This document shows, one piece after another, positions 32,434 to 41,972 of a stretch of DNA of 42,826 bases. The translations under genes were made by a program, and so were the position numbers. Origin of the DNA: Empedobacter sp036647415 (GTDB taxonomy: Bacteria; Bacteroidota; Bacteroidia; Flavobacteriales; Weeksellaceae). Every line of letters begins with the position of its first letter. Within the stretch, counting starts at the first letter, position 1. The notes under the pieces were generated by a model. The model had not been told where the DNA came from. It was given only the letters and a program-made list of their open reading frames with translations, and ran no database searches. Location of the stretch: NCBI RefSeq assembly GCF_036647415.1, contig NZ_JAVXKG010000030.1, positions 1 through 42,826 on the forward strand, in the 5' to 3' direction.

Positions 32434-33606
32434 ATGTCATTATTCGACAATACTCAGTTTGCTTTCGAATCTAAATCTGATAAAGATTTAAAGAAAGCAT
32501 ATTATTTATACAAATTAATCGGAAGCTCCGCATTAACTAAATTAGGCGTAAAAATGTTTAATTTACCTTTTATGGTAGATTTACCATTTGTAAAACCTAT
32601 TATACGAGAAACAATTTACAAACAATTTGTAGGAGGAGAAACTGCCGAGCAAGCAGTTGTTGTTGCAAAGGAATTGTATAAATATCACGTAAGTTCTATA
32701 TTAGATTATTCGATAGAAGGTTTGACTGAGGAAAAGCAATTTGATGAAGTTCGCGATGTAATGTTACATTTGGTAGATTTAGCAAAAGCAAATCCATCAA
32801 TTCCATTTGTAGTGTTTAAGCCAACAGCTTTTGGTCGAATAGAGTTGTTTGAGAAAGTAGGAAAAAAACAAACTTTAACAGCAGAAGAGGAAACATCTTG
32901 GAAAAATGTACGTCAACGTTTCGAAGCCGTTTGTAAAAAAGGTTACGATTTAGATGTAAATATTATGATTGATGCAGAAGAAACTTGGATGCAAGAATCT
33001 GCTGATGATTTGACAGACGAAATGATGGTAAAATATAATACTAAACGTGCTGTAATTTGGAATACATTGCAAATGTATCGTCATGATCGTTTAGCGTATT
33101 TGAAAGAAATGTATACAAAAGCAGAACGAGAAGGTTACCATTTAGGTTTCAAAATTGTACGTGGCGCATACATGGAAAAAGAGCGTGCACGTGCACAAGC
33201 AGAAGGTTATCCATCGCCAATTCAACCAAATAAAGAGTCTTCGGACAAAGATTATAATTTAGCGATAGAATTTATTGCTGCACACCACGAGCGTTTTGGT
33301 TTATTTGCAGGTTCACATAATGAAGAAAGCTGCGAATTGTTAATCAAATTAATGAATGAAAACGGAATAGAGAAAGGAAATCCTAATTTTTGGTTTGGTC
33401 AATTATTCGGAATGAGTGATAATATTTCATTTAATTTGGCTCATTTAGGATATAATATTGCAAAATATTTACCTTACGGACCAATCAAAGAAGTGATGCC
33501 TTATTTAATTCGTCGTGCACAAGAAAATACATCTGTTGCAGGACAAACTGGTCGCGAATTAATGCTGATCGAAAAAGAATTAGAACGTCGTAAAAAATCG
33601 AAATAA
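32434..33606 (+). CDS. Proline dehydrogenase
   Basis: A monofunctional FAD enzyme of 390 residues that oxidises proline to pyrroline-5-carboxylate, passing electrons to quinone. The (beta/alpha)8 barrel motifs are present: DYSIEGLTEE, VFKPTAFGR, NIMIDAEETWMQESADDLTDEMM, KIVRGAYMEKERARA (flavin/substrate site), and the C-terminal RRAQENTSVAGQTGREL. It is separate from a P5C dehydrogenase, so it is not a PutA fusion. A TAAATTTG box at 32392-32399, 35 bp before the start, may be its -7 element; no good TTG partner was seen. Repeat copy B lies just downstream. Confidence 0.93.
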   Translation: MSLFDNTQFAFESKSDKDLKKAYYLYKLIGSSALTKLGVKMFNLPFMVDLPFVKPIIRETIYKQFVGGETAEQAVVVAKELYKYHVSSILDYSIEGLTEEKQFDEVRDVMLHLVDLAKANPSIPFVVFKPTAFGRIELFEKVGKKQTLTAEEETSWKNVRQRFEAVCKKGYDLDVNIMIDAEETWMQESADDLTDEMMVKYNTKRAVIWNTLQMYRHDRLAYLKEMYTKAEREGYHLGFKIVRGAYMEKERARAQAEGYPSPIQPNKESSDKDYNLAIEFIAAHHERFGLFAGSHNEESCELLIKLMNENGIEKGNPNFWFGQLFGMSDNISFNLAHLGYNIAKYLPYGPIKEVMPYLIRRAQENTSVAGQTGRELMLIEKELERRKKSK

Positions 33607-33628
33607 ATAGATTTTTATATAATACGTA

Positions 33629-33810
33629 ACCCGTTGTGCATTTTGAATTATAATTCGTCAATTCGAGTGATTTTTAGAAATGATATGAATAAAAATTGTA
33701 TCGAAAATAGAATTTTATCTTCTAAAAGCTTATTCTCGATACAAAATTCTTACAGAATTTCACTCGAATTGACGGTTTAATTGCTGAAATTATCAAAATA
33801 CACAACAGGT
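33629..33810. repeat. Palindromic MITE-like element, copy B, with flanking direct repeat
   Basis: A nested inverted repeat of about 180 bp. Outer arms are CCGTTGTGCATTTTGA and TCAAAATACACAACAGG. A perfect 15-bp pair CGTCAATTCGAGTGA (33656-33670) / TCACTCGAATTGACG (33760-33774) lies inside. A 9-bp pair TTGTATCGA (33696-33704) / TCGATACAA (33736-33744) flanks the loop. The 10-bp sequence TAATACGTAA occurs in direct orientation at both borders (33620-33629 and 33810-33819), as expected of a target-site duplication. It has no ORF. It is homologous to copy A at 25960-26091. Confidence 0.8.
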
Positions 33811-33820
33811 AATACGTAAT

Positions 33821-33852
33821 AAAAAACTCTTTCAGAAATGAAAGAGTTTTTT
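33821..33852. terminator. Terminator of the TPR protein gene (bidirectional)
   Basis: A perfect 13-bp stem AAAAAACTCTTTC/GAAAGAGTTTTTT (33821-33833 and 33840-33852) lies 2 bp past the TPR gene stop and can also stop transcripts from proline dehydrogenase. Confidence 0.88.
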
Positions 33853-33853
33853 A

Positions 33854-34828
33854 TTATTTTCCAATTTTTATATTATTGTTTTCTAATATTTTATAGAATA
33901 ATGATTCTTGATTTTTAGCTTTCATTTCTTTAAAAGCTAAGCCAATCATAGTTTCTGCATCAGAACGATATGGAGAATTGTTCTCAATATATTTATTGTA
34001 AGCCTTACACATATAATCTAATCCTTTTTCATAATTCTGTAAATTAGCAATATATAAATGTCCTATTCCATAAAAAGTTTCAGGATTATCTGGATAGATA
34101 TCTGCAAATTTCTGATATGCATCTAATGCTTTATTGTAATTTTTTTGATGAATATAGGCAACCGCAATATTTTGTAAAGGCATTGTGCCATATGGATTGA
34201 TTTGTAAAGATTTTTGATAGGCATTAATTGCTTCATCATATTGTTCTAATCGACGATAATTAATTCCTAAATTATCCCATGCATAATAAAATTTAGGGTC
34301 TTCTTTTACTGCTTTTGAAAACAAATCAATTGCACTTTTTGAGTCATTTTTCTTTACCGCTTCAATTCCTTTGTTGTAATAGTTTAATGCTTTTTTATTT
34401 TCAGAAGGAATCTCGTTTTCTAATCCAATTTCACTTGAAGAAATAATTTGTCTAAAATCCGTGCAATTTTCAAAAAGTTCACTTTCTATTATACGATAGT
34501 ACTTTAAGTATTCTGGACCTGTTTCGTTAGTATCAATATTAATAATTATTTCTTTTTTTTCTTTAGTTTTATCAGTATTAATAGGAATTGTATTTATTTT
34601 ATCACTCATCTGAAAAGTGAAAATTTGTTCATCGATACAAGTTTTAATTTTATCATATAATTCTTTTCTATTTAATAATTTAGAATGATCTATTTTATGA
34701 AAACATTCACAACTATTATCTACAGCTTCTTTTTTGATTTTTTCTTGATCAATTTTAATATCTTGTGCGTTACTGAAATTAGAAATACTTAATGTACCTA
34801 CTAAAATTAATGGTAAAATTTTATTCAT
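33854..34828 (-). CDS. Secreted tetratricopeptide-repeat protein
   Basis: The product has 324 residues with a signal peptide ending SNFSNAQ (about 1-21). The N-terminal part (22-150) is charged with Cys in NSCECFHK and LFENCTDF and has no recognised domain. From about 155 there are four TPR units (LNYYNKGIEAVKKNDSKSA, AWDNLGINYRRLEQYDEA, LQNIAVAYIHQKNYNKA, FYGIGHLYIANLQNYEKG). These mediate protein-protein contacts, probably in the periplasm. No neighbour indicates its partner. It is divergent from priA and has a strong terminator. Confidence 0.85.
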   Translation of the reverse strand: MNKILPLILVGTLSISNFSNAQDIKIDQEKIKKEAVDNSCECFHKIDHSKLLNRKELYDKIKTCIDEQIFTFQMSDKINTIPINTDKTKEKKEIIINIDTNETGPEYLKYYRIIESELFENCTDFRQIISSSEIGLENEIPSENKKALNYYNKGIEAVKKNDSKSAIDLFSKAVKEDPKFYYAWDNLGINYRRLEQYDEAINAYQKSLQINPYGTMPLQNIAVAYIHQKNYNKALDAYQKFADIYPDNPETFYGIGHLYIANLQNYEKGLDYMCKAYNKYIENNSPYRSDAETMIGLAFKEMKAKNQESLFYKILENNNIKIGK

Positions 34829-34975
34829 TATTATTTGTGTTAACTATATCTCAAGATACGATTAAATCTTAGTATATAAATTATTTTTCATTTATAAATT
34901 GAATATCATTTATCACACTTTGAAGCGTTATTTTAGTTAAAAACTTTTCTTAACTTGCCATCAGATTACAAGAAA

Positions 34976-37435
34976 ATGAATACAACTTATTTTGCTGAAA
35001 TTATTTTACCACTTTCTTTAGACGGTACTTTTACATATCATTTGTATGAGGAAGATTTACAGCAAATTAAGGTTGGGCAACGTGTTGCGGTTCCGTTCGG
35101 AACGCAAAAATTATACACAGGTGTTGTACATTCTATTCATCAAAATAAGCCAGAATTATATAAAACAAAAGCAATTCATGCATTTTTGGATGATGAACCT
35201 TTGGTTACACAAACTCAAATTAAATTTTGGGAATGGATGTCAAATTACTATATGTGTTCGCTTGGCGATGTTTTTCGCAATGCATTTCCATCTGCTTTAA
35301 AATTAGAATCTCAAACATTTGTCCGATTAATCAATGCAGAATTTTCAGCAATAGATGAATTAAATGATTACGAATTTTTGGTTTTTGAAGCCTTAAAATT
35401 GCGTCAAATTATTTCTGTAGAAGAAGCAGCCCTTGTTGTGGATGAAAAATCTGCGATTCCGACACTTAAATTATTAATAGATAAAGGAATTATTCAGTTA
35501 GATGAAAAACTAAGTGAAAAATATACACCTAAAATTGATAATTATGTCAAAATTAGTCCTGATTTAAAGGGAAATGAAGCGGCATTTATCGAGATTTTAA
35601 ATCAATTAAACAAAGCACCAAAACAGCGCGAAACATTATTGCAATTGATTACTTTAGAAACTCAATTGCAAGGAAAACCTCTGAAAGTAGCAGATTTTGT
35701 AAAACAAGGCGCTACAAATGCAGTGTTGAAATCTTTGGCAGAAAAAGGAGCTGTAGAAATCTATCAATTTCAGACTTCTCGTGTAGAAGGTAAAGAAGAA
35801 GAAATTTCTGATATTTCTGAATTAACCCTAAAACAAAACGAAGCTTTAACACAAATAAAAACTCAATTTATAGATAAAACAACTGTTCTTTTACACGGCG
35901 TAACATCTAGTGGGAAAACAGAAATTTATTTGAAATTGATGGAACAAGTTATTGCGAAAGGAAATAAAGTACTGTATCTGTTGCCAGAAATTTCGGTAAC
36001 AACGCAAATTGTTCATCGTATTAAAAAACATTTTGGAGATAAAGTTGGTGTTTATCATTCAAAATTTAATCAAAATGAGCGTGTAGAATTGTGGCAAAAA
36101 ACCTTGAATGGTGATTTTGATATCATTATTGGTCCGCGAACGGCTTTGTATCTTCCATTTGATAATTTAGGAATGATTATCGTAGACGAAGAACACGAGT
36201 CGTCTTATAAGCAAATGGATGTAAAACCTTTTTTCCATGCGCGCGATATGGCGATGTTGCTTGGAGGAATGATGAATGCAAAAGTTTTGTTGGGTTCGGC
36301 GACGCCATCTGCGGAAAGTTATTACAATGCAATTCAAAAAAAATACGGTTATGTTGAATTAAATAAACGTTTCGGAAATATAAAATTACCAGAAATTGAA
36401 ATTGTTGATTTAAAGAAAGCACAAAAAGAAAAAGAAATTACAGAAGATATTTCGCATAGACTTCGCGATGAAATTGTGGAGCAGTTAAAAGAGAAAAAAC
36501 AAGTTATTTTGTTTCAGAATCGTCGTGGATATGCGCCAATTATGGAATGTAATACGTGTGGTCATACGCCCGAATGTCCAAATTGTGATGTAAGTTTAAC
36601 CTATCATAAATTCTCTAATCAACTAAAATGTCACTATTGTGGTTATGCGCAAGCAAAACCGATTCGTTGTCCAAGTTGTGGTTCGCATGAATTGAATACA
36701 AAAGGTTTGGGAACTGAGCAAATAGAACATCAAGTTCAAGCAATTTTTCCAAATGCAAAAGTCCGAAGAATGGATGTGGATTCTATGCGAGGGAAATTTG
36801 CGTACGAAAAATTAATAGAAGATTTTGAGAACAAAGAAATTGATATTTTGATTGGTACACAAATGATTACAAAAGGTTTTGATTTTGGTAATGTAAATTT
36901 TGTTGGTGTAATTAGAGCAGATTCGTTATTGAATTTTCCAGATTTTAGAGCGCACGAAAAAGCATTTCAGTTACTTACACAAGTTTCTGGTCGCGCTGGT
37001 CGTCGTCAAGAGCAGGGGAAAGTTTTTATTCAATCTTTTCAGCCCGAACATCAAATTTTGCAAAATGTAACAACATATAGTTATGCGCCAACAATGAAAG
37101 ATATTTTGTACGAGCGCAAAGAGTTTTTGTATCCACCATTTTCGAGATTAATAAAACTTAGATTTAAACATAAGAATAAAGAACGTTTAGATAAAACAGC
37201 AGAACAATTGGTTGTTTTATTAAAAGCAAGTTTCGAATCGCGTTGTCTTTTAGGGCCAGAAGCGCCATCAATTGGACGAATTAATAATTTATATATTACA
37301 GATGTGATGATAAAAATTCTTCCAAAACAATCTCCCCAAAAAGTAAAAGAATTAATACAAGCCAAAATAGATCAATTAAATACAATTGCGGCTTTTCGCT
37401 CGGTTCGTATTGATGTAGATGTAGATCCGATGTAA
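34976..37435 (+). CDS. priA: Primosomal protein N' (replication restart helicase PriA)
   Basis: PriA restarts stalled replication forks. The ATG at 34976 (MNTTYFAEIILP, 819 residues) is preferred over the TTG at 34955, which only adds seven residues. The N-terminal DNA-binding domain is followed by the helicase core, with Walker A GVTSSGKTE near residue 315 and Walker B DEEH at 404-407. Four CxxC pairs (CNTC, CPNC, CHYC, CPSC between residues 525 and 568) hold two zinc ions. The motor ends with LTQVSGRAGRR. All family marks are intact. It is monocistronic or leads into the ABC operon 102 bp downstream. Confidence 0.96.
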   Translation: MNTTYFAEIILPLSLDGTFTYHLYEEDLQQIKVGQRVAVPFGTQKLYTGVVHSIHQNKPELYKTKAIHAFLDDEPLVTQTQIKFWEWMSNYYMCSLGDVFRNAFPSALKLESQTFVRLINAEFSAIDELNDYEFLVFEALKLRQIISVEEAALVVDEKSAIPTLKLLIDKGIIQLDEKLSEKYTPKIDNYVKISPDLKGNEAAFIEILNQLNKAPKQRETLLQLITLETQLQGKPLKVADFVKQGATNAVLKSLAEKGAVEIYQFQTSRVEGKEEEISDISELTLKQNEALTQIKTQFIDKTTVLLHGVTSSGKTEIYLKLMEQVIAKGNKVLYLLPEISVTTQIVHRIKKHFGDKVGVYHSKFNQNERVELWQKTLNGDFDIIIGPRTALYLPFDNLGMIIVDEEHESSYKQMDVKPFFHARDMAMLLGGMMNAKVLLGSATPSAESYYNAIQKKYGYVELNKRFGNIKLPEIEIVDLKKAQKEKEITEDISHRLRDEIVEQLKEKKQVILFQNRRGYAPIMECNTCGHTPECPNCDVSLTYHKFSNQLKCHYCGYAQAKPIRCPSCGSHELNTKGLGTEQIEHQVQAIFPNAKVRRMDVDSMRGKFAYEKLIEDFENKEIDILIGTQMITKGFDFGNVNFVGVIRADSLLNFPDFRAHEKAFQLLTQVSGRAGRRQEQGKVFIQSFQPEHQILQNVTTYSYAPTMKDILYERKEFLYPPFSRLIKLRFKHKNKERLDKTAEQLVVLLKASFESRCLLGPEAPSIGRINNLYITDVMIKILPKQSPQKVKELIQAKIDQLNTIAAFRSVRIDVDVDPM

Positions 37436-37489
37436 TTTCTTCAAATAGCTTATTAATTTATATTTCTTTAAGGTTGATTGTAACTTTTT

Positions 37490-37520
37490 GTTTAAAATAT
37501 AGACTTATCTATTATCTTTA
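37490..37520 (+). promoter_or_regulatory. Weak candidate promoter of the ABC efflux operon
   Basis: TTG (37488-37490), 22 bp, TATCTTTA (37513-37520). One mismatch to TAnnTTTG and slightly long spacing. It is 17 bp before the ATG at 37538. Confidence 0.35.
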
Positions 37521-37537
37521 TTCAAATTTAACAACCT

Positions 37538-38227
37538 ATGATATCAATCCGAGATTTGAACAAATCATACATAATGGGAAAAAACAAACTCCATGTATTG
37601 AAAGGCATTAACCTGGAAATTGCAGAAGGAGAGTTTGTTGCGATTATGGGTTCGTCGGGTTCAGGAAAATCTACTTTGCTGAATATCATCGGAATGTTAG
37701 ATGAGCATGATACAGGAATTTATGAGCTGGATACAGTTAGAATTGAAAAATTAAACGAAACAAAAGCTGCAAATTATCGGAACAAATTCTTAGGATTTAT
37801 CTTTCAATCATATAATTTGATTGGTTTTAAGAATGTGTTAGAAAATGTTGCACTTCCTCTTTATTATCAAAAAGTAAAACGATCTGATCGTAATAAAATA
37901 GCATTAAGTTATTTGGAAAGAGTAGGACTGGAGCCTTGGGCTTCTCACATGCCGAATGAACTTTCTGGAGGTCAAAAACAACGTGTTGCAATTGCGCGCG
38001 CTTTGGCTGCAAAACCAAAATTGTTGTTGGCTGATGAACCTACGGGAGCATTGGATACAACGACATCGCAAGAAGTAATGCATCTGATTCAAGAAATAAA
38101 TGATGAAGGTAAAACAATTGTAATGGTAACGCATGAAGATGATATTGCGAATATGTGCAAAAGAATTATTCGTCTAAAAGATGGTGTTATCGTAAGCGAT
38201 GAAAAAGTGGAACAAGTAAGAGTTTAA
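37538..38227 (+). CDS. ABC transporter ATP-binding protein, MacB/LolD type
   Basis: The 229-residue ATPase of a four-gene efflux system. Walker A GSSGSGKST is at 38-46, the Q-loop in FIFQSYNLI near 88-95, signature LSGGQ at 142-146, Walker B LLLADEPTGALD at 162-173, and the switch His in MVTHEDD. The sequence class is that of MacB, LolD and FtsE. Two FtsX-like permeases and an HlyD-type adaptor follow, so it is a MacAB-like exporter rather than FtsE. The substrate is unknown: peptides, lipoproteins, macrolides and siderophores are all handled by relatives. Confidence 0.93.
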   Translation: MISIRDLNKSYIMGKNKLHVLKGINLEIAEGEFVAIMGSSGSGKSTLLNIIGMLDEHDTGIYELDTVRIEKLNETKAANYRNKFLGFIFQSYNLIGFKNVLENVALPLYYQKVKRSDRNKIALSYLERVGLEPWASHMPNELSGGQKQRVAIARALAAKPKLLLADEPTGALDTTTSQEVMHLIQEINDEGKTIVMVTHEDDIANMCKRIIRLKDGVIVSDEKVEQVRV

Positions 38228-38251
38228 TCTACGTGCTAAATAATTAAAAAT

Positions 38252-39481
38252 ATGTTTGATGTAGATCGTTGGCGAGAAATTTGGTCGTCCATTTCGAGTA
38301 ATAAATTAAGAACATCGCTTTCGGGATTGACGATTGCTTTGGCACTTTTTGTATTTATTACATTGTATGGATTAGGAAATGGCTTGCAAAATGGTTTTCA
38401 GAAACAGTTTTTCAAATCAAATTCACTTAATATTTCTGTCAGTGGTGGTACAACAACCGAACCTTATAAGGGATTTAAGCAAGGACGAACAATAGATTTG
38501 GATGTAAAAGATTATAACTTTATCAAAAATAGTTTTCCAGATCAAATAAAATATGTGATTGCGACAATTGCAAAATCAGATACAATTAGAAATAATTCAA
38601 ATTCAGGAAGCTATTCAATCACTGGAGTATATCCAGAATATGAAAGTATGATTAATGAAGAAATCTCTTTGGGACGATTTATTAATAATAAAGATATGGA
38701 TAATCAAGCAAAATCTATTGTTGTAGGACGATTGGTAGCGCAAGATTTTTTTCCAAATCAAATTGCAATTGGTAAATACTTACAAGTTGGTAAAAGTATG
38801 TATCAAATTGTAGGTGTTTTTGAGAGTGCAGATGGTGGTGATAATGCAGATAGAGCATTGTATGCACCATTTACAACATTCCGAACAGTTTATGCAACAG
38901 ACAAAGTTTCTTCCATTATTATTACACCAAAAGATGGAATGAGTTTACCAGATATTTCAAAATTAGCTGACGCAATAGATGTTAATATGAAAGGTAGACA
39001 TAATGTTTCACCTGAAGATTATGGAGGATTACGCGTGCGAAATGCTGCCGAAGCAATGGAAGATACGAATCAATTTTTCTTGATTTTAACAATTATTGTT
39101 TTCATAATTGGAGGAGGAAGTTTGATAGCTGGAATTGTAAGTATTGGTAATATTATGGTATTTACGGTAAAAGAACGTACAAAAGAAATAGGAATTAGAA
39201 AGGCTTTGGGCGCAACACCATGGAGTGTTTTGAGTCTTATTTTACAAGAATCAATTCTTATTACCATTATTTTTGGCGCAGTTGGTATTGCATTAGCAGC
39301 ATTAGTTGTCGAAAATATTGGCGATAGTTTAGAAGAATATTTTATTTATAACCCAGGAGTAGAAACCAATTCATTAATTATGGCTTGCATCATATTATTT
39401 GTAGCCGGTACAGTTTCTGGATTTATACCTGCACTAAATGCAGCCCGAATAAAACCTATTGATGCTTTAAGAGACGAATAA
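38252..39481 (+). CDS. ABC transporter permease 1, MacB-like
   Basis: The product has 409 residues. One membrane helix at about 20-40 (LRTSLSGLTIALALFVFITLYG) is followed by a large periplasmic MacB core domain (about 45-270) and three C-terminal helices of the FtsX domain (ending IPALNAARIKPIDALRDE). The ending is a family signature. It starts 24 bp after the ATPase gene. It overlaps the next permease by one base (TAATG at 39479-39483), which implies translational coupling. The two permeases are homologous and presumably form a heterodimer. Confidence 0.92.
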   Translation: MFDVDRWREIWSSISSNKLRTSLSGLTIALALFVFITLYGLGNGLQNGFQKQFFKSNSLNISVSGGTTTEPYKGFKQGRTIDLDVKDYNFIKNSFPDQIKYVIATIAKSDTIRNNSNSGSYSITGVYPEYESMINEEISLGRFINNKDMDNQAKSIVVGRLVAQDFFPNQIAIGKYLQVGKSMYQIVGVFESADGGDNADRALYAPFTTFRTVYATDKVSSIIITPKDGMSLPDISKLADAIDVNMKGRHNVSPEDYGGLRVRNAAEAMEDTNQFFLILTIIVFIIGGGSLIAGIVSIGNIMVFTVKERTKEIGIRKALGATPWSVLSLILQESILITIIFGAVGIALAALVVENIGDSLEEYFIYNPGVETNSLIMACIILFVAGTVSGFIPALNAARIKPIDALRDE

Positions 39482-40737
39482 TGAACATTATAAAATTTAT
39501 AGTTGACCCAGATGCTTGGAGCGAAGTTTACTCCGCTATTCGTAAAAATAAGTTGCGTACTATTTTAACGATGATTGGCGTGGCTTGGGGAATGTTTTTG
39601 TTTGTGCTTTTATTAGGTGTAACGCGTGGTTTACAAAATGGATTCGATCGTAATTTGGCAGACGCAGCAACTAATTCACTTTTTGTTTGGGGAGAAACAA
39701 CATCTATACCTTACGAAGGATTTCAGAAAGGACGTACAATAGAACTAAAGATGAGCGATGTTCGACAGATAAAAGCACGTTTTCCTCAAATATCTTTGAT
39801 GGCTCCACGAAATTCTAAGCCAAGTTCGATTATAGCATACGGATCAAAATATAATTTTTATACCGTTAATGGCGATTATCCAGATCAAAACCGAATGTTT
39901 GGAAAAGACATTATACAAGGACGTTTTATTAATGAAGATGATATAAAAAACGAAACAAAAGTTTGTGTGATTGGTATTGAAGTTGCTGAGCAATATTTTG
40001 GAAGCAATCCGCATCCACTTGGTAAAGAAATCCGTATTAGTGATAGTTATTACACAATTGTAGGTGTTTATGATTCTCCTTCATCACCTGTAGAAAGTAA
40101 AGATCAAGTTTTTATTCCCTTTACAACATTCCAAAAGGTTTATAATCAGGGAGAAGTTATACAATATTTATGTTTGAGTTTACCAAATCAATACAATATT
40201 TCTGATTTCGAAAAACAATTAAAAGTATACATCAAACAGCTCAAAAATATTGCGCCAGATGACGATCAAGCAATTGGCGGATTTAATCTTGGTGAAATGC
40301 TAGGTAAAATAATGAAATTTGTAAAAGGAATGCAATTCTTGGCGGTTGTAGTAGGAGCAATGACATTGTTTTCTGGTGTAATTGCGATTGCAAGTATCTT
40401 ATTGATTACAGTTTCCGAGCGTACAAAAGAATTTGGAATTCGACGTGCCTTGGGTGCTGTTCCAGCACAAATTCGAGGACAAATATTATTAGAATCTGTC
40501 GTACTTACTTTAATTGCAGGTTTGGGCGGAATTGTTTTTGCAGGATTACTTTTAATGGTTTTAAATGAAATTATTATTCCAGGAAATAAAAATATACCTT
40601 TATATAACGCATCTATTGATTTATTTACCTTATTTTCAGCTTTGATAATAATGGTAGTTATGGCAACTTTAGCAGGATTGATTCCCGCACAACGTGCCAT
40701 TCAAATAAAACCTATTGATGCACTTAGAGAAGAATAA
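39481..40737 (+). CDS. ABC transporter permease 2, MacB-like
   Basis: The product has 418 residues with the same plan as permease 1: an N-terminal helix (LRTILTMIGVAWGMFLFVLLLG), a periplasmic MacB core domain, and three helices of the FtsX domain ending RAIQIKPIDALREE. Its ATG shares an A with the preceding stop. The pair is homologous over its length (compare GLQNGF, PYEGFQKGRTIE and PYKGFKQGRTID), so it comes from an old duplication and works as a heterodimer. The HlyD-type adaptor follows after 25 bp. Confidence 0.92.
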   Translation: MNIIKFIVDPDAWSEVYSAIRKNKLRTILTMIGVAWGMFLFVLLLGVTRGLQNGFDRNLADAATNSLFVWGETTSIPYEGFQKGRTIELKMSDVRQIKARFPQISLMAPRNSKPSSIIAYGSKYNFYTVNGDYPDQNRMFGKDIIQGRFINEDDIKNETKVCVIGIEVAEQYFGSNPHPLGKEIRISDSYYTIVGVYDSPSSPVESKDQVFIPFTTFQKVYNQGEVIQYLCLSLPNQYNISDFEKQLKVYIKQLKNIAPDDDQAIGGFNLGEMLGKIMKFVKGMQFLAVVVGAMTLFSGVIAIASILLITVSERTKEFGIRRALGAVPAQIRGQILLESVVLTLIAGLGGIVFAGLLLMVLNEIIIPGNKNIPLYNASIDLFTLFSALIIMVVMATLAGLIPAQRAIQIKPIDALREE

Positions 40738-40762
40738 CTAAAACTTAACTAATACAAATAGA

Positions 40763-41893
40763 ATGAAAAAAGTTCTAAAAATTTTATTAATTGTTGTTTT
40801 TATAGCGGCTGTTATTGGAATCATATTTTACTTCGGTAAAAAGAATAGTCAAACAAACGAAACTTACGAAACAACATCGCCTTTTATGGGAAATGTTGAG
40901 GTAAAAGCTGTTGCTACGGGAGAAGTTAAACCTTTAGAAACCATTGAAATTAAACCAAATATTTCGGGTGTAATAAAATCAATTAACGTTTCCGAAGGAC
41001 AATATGTAGAAAAAGGACAATTAATTGTCGAATTAAAAGTTGTGCCAAATGTACAATCATTAAATGCAGCACAACAAGCAATTAACGCTGCAAAAATTAC
41101 AGTAGATCAAGAACAACGTAATTTTAATCGTACAAGTACGCTGTACAATCAAGGTGTATTGCCAAAAGCTGATTATGATAACGCAAATGCAACCTATAAA
41201 TCTGCTCAACAGCAATTGAAAGCAGCACAAAATGATTATAAAGTTGCACAAACCGGTGTAGCGCCAGGTTTAGAAGCTTTTGCAACAACACGTATTTTAG
41301 CTACAACTTCGGGGATGATTTTAGATATTCCAGTAGAAGTTGGTAATATGGTTCAAGAGATTAATAACTTCTCTACAGGAACAACAATTGCAACGATGGC
41401 AGATGTAAAGAAGATGATTTTTGAAGGAAAAGTTGACGAAGCCGAAGTAGGAAAATTAAAAGAAGGAATGAAAATCAATGTTTCTATAGGTGCAATTCCA
41501 AATAAAACATTTATTGCAATCCTAGATTTTATTTCTCCACAAGGTGTAGCAAGCAATGGAGTAGTGCAGTTCGAGATAAAAGCACCAGTTCAGTTAGATT
41601 CAGATAATTTTATTCGTGCAGGTTATTCTGCAAACGCTGAAGTTGTAACGCAAGAAGCTAAAAATGTATTATTGATTAAATCGGCGCATGTTCGTTATGA
41701 TGAAAATTCAAAACCCTATGTAGAACTATTAAAATCTGGAACAGGTCAAGACGCGAAATACGAGAAAAAGTATATTACATTAGGAATCACAGATGGAGTT
41801 AATGTCCAAGTGAAATCAGGCTTAAACAAAGCAGATAAAATTAAAATCTGGAATACAGATCTTAATAAAACAGATAAAAAAGAAGAAAACTAA
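40763..41893 (+). CDS. Periplasmic efflux adaptor, HlyD/MacA-like
   Basis: The product has 376 residues. One N-terminal membrane helix (about 4-24) anchors it in the inner membrane. A lipoyl/barrel-sandwich domain (VKPLETIEIKPNISGVIKSINVSEG and TTSGMILDIPVEVGN) encloses a coiled-coil hairpin (about 100-165, with NRTSTLYNQGVLPKADYDNA, the usual RLS-like tip region). A beta-barrel (about 215-290) and membrane-proximal domain follow. It links the permease pair to an outer-membrane TolC-type channel, which is not in the window. It is last in the operon, and a strong terminator follows. Confidence 0.92.
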   Translation: MKKVLKILLIVVFIAAVIGIIFYFGKKNSQTNETYETTSPFMGNVEVKAVATGEVKPLETIEIKPNISGVIKSINVSEGQYVEKGQLIVELKVVPNVQSLNAAQQAINAAKITVDQEQRNFNRTSTLYNQGVLPKADYDNANATYKSAQQQLKAAQNDYKVAQTGVAPGLEAFATTRILATTSGMILDIPVEVGNMVQEINNFSTGTTIATMADVKKMIFEGKVDEAEVGKLKEGMKINVSIGAIPNKTFIAILDFISPQGVASNGVVQFEIKAPVQLDSDNFIRAGYSANAEVVTQEAKNVLLIKSAHVRYDENSKPYVELLKSGTGQDAKYEKKYITLGITDGVNVQVKSGLNKADKIKIWNTDLNKTDKKEEN

Positions 41894-41915
41894 ATCTTCT
41901 CTATAAAATAACCCC

Positions 41916-41946
41916 AAGCTCGAAAACCATTTTCGAGCTTTTTTTT
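41916..41946 (+). terminator. Terminator of the ABC efflux operon
   Basis: An 11-bp stem AAGCTCGAAAA/TTTTCGAGCTT (41916-41926 and 41930-41940) is followed by T residues to 41946. Confidence 0.9.
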
Positions 41947-41972
41947 GTCTATTATATATTATACATCCTTTC

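Noticed and set aside
40266..40700. A 144-codon ORF opposite the second MacB-like permease
   Set aside because: It is antisense to a well-supported permease, and its composition mirrors the permease helices.
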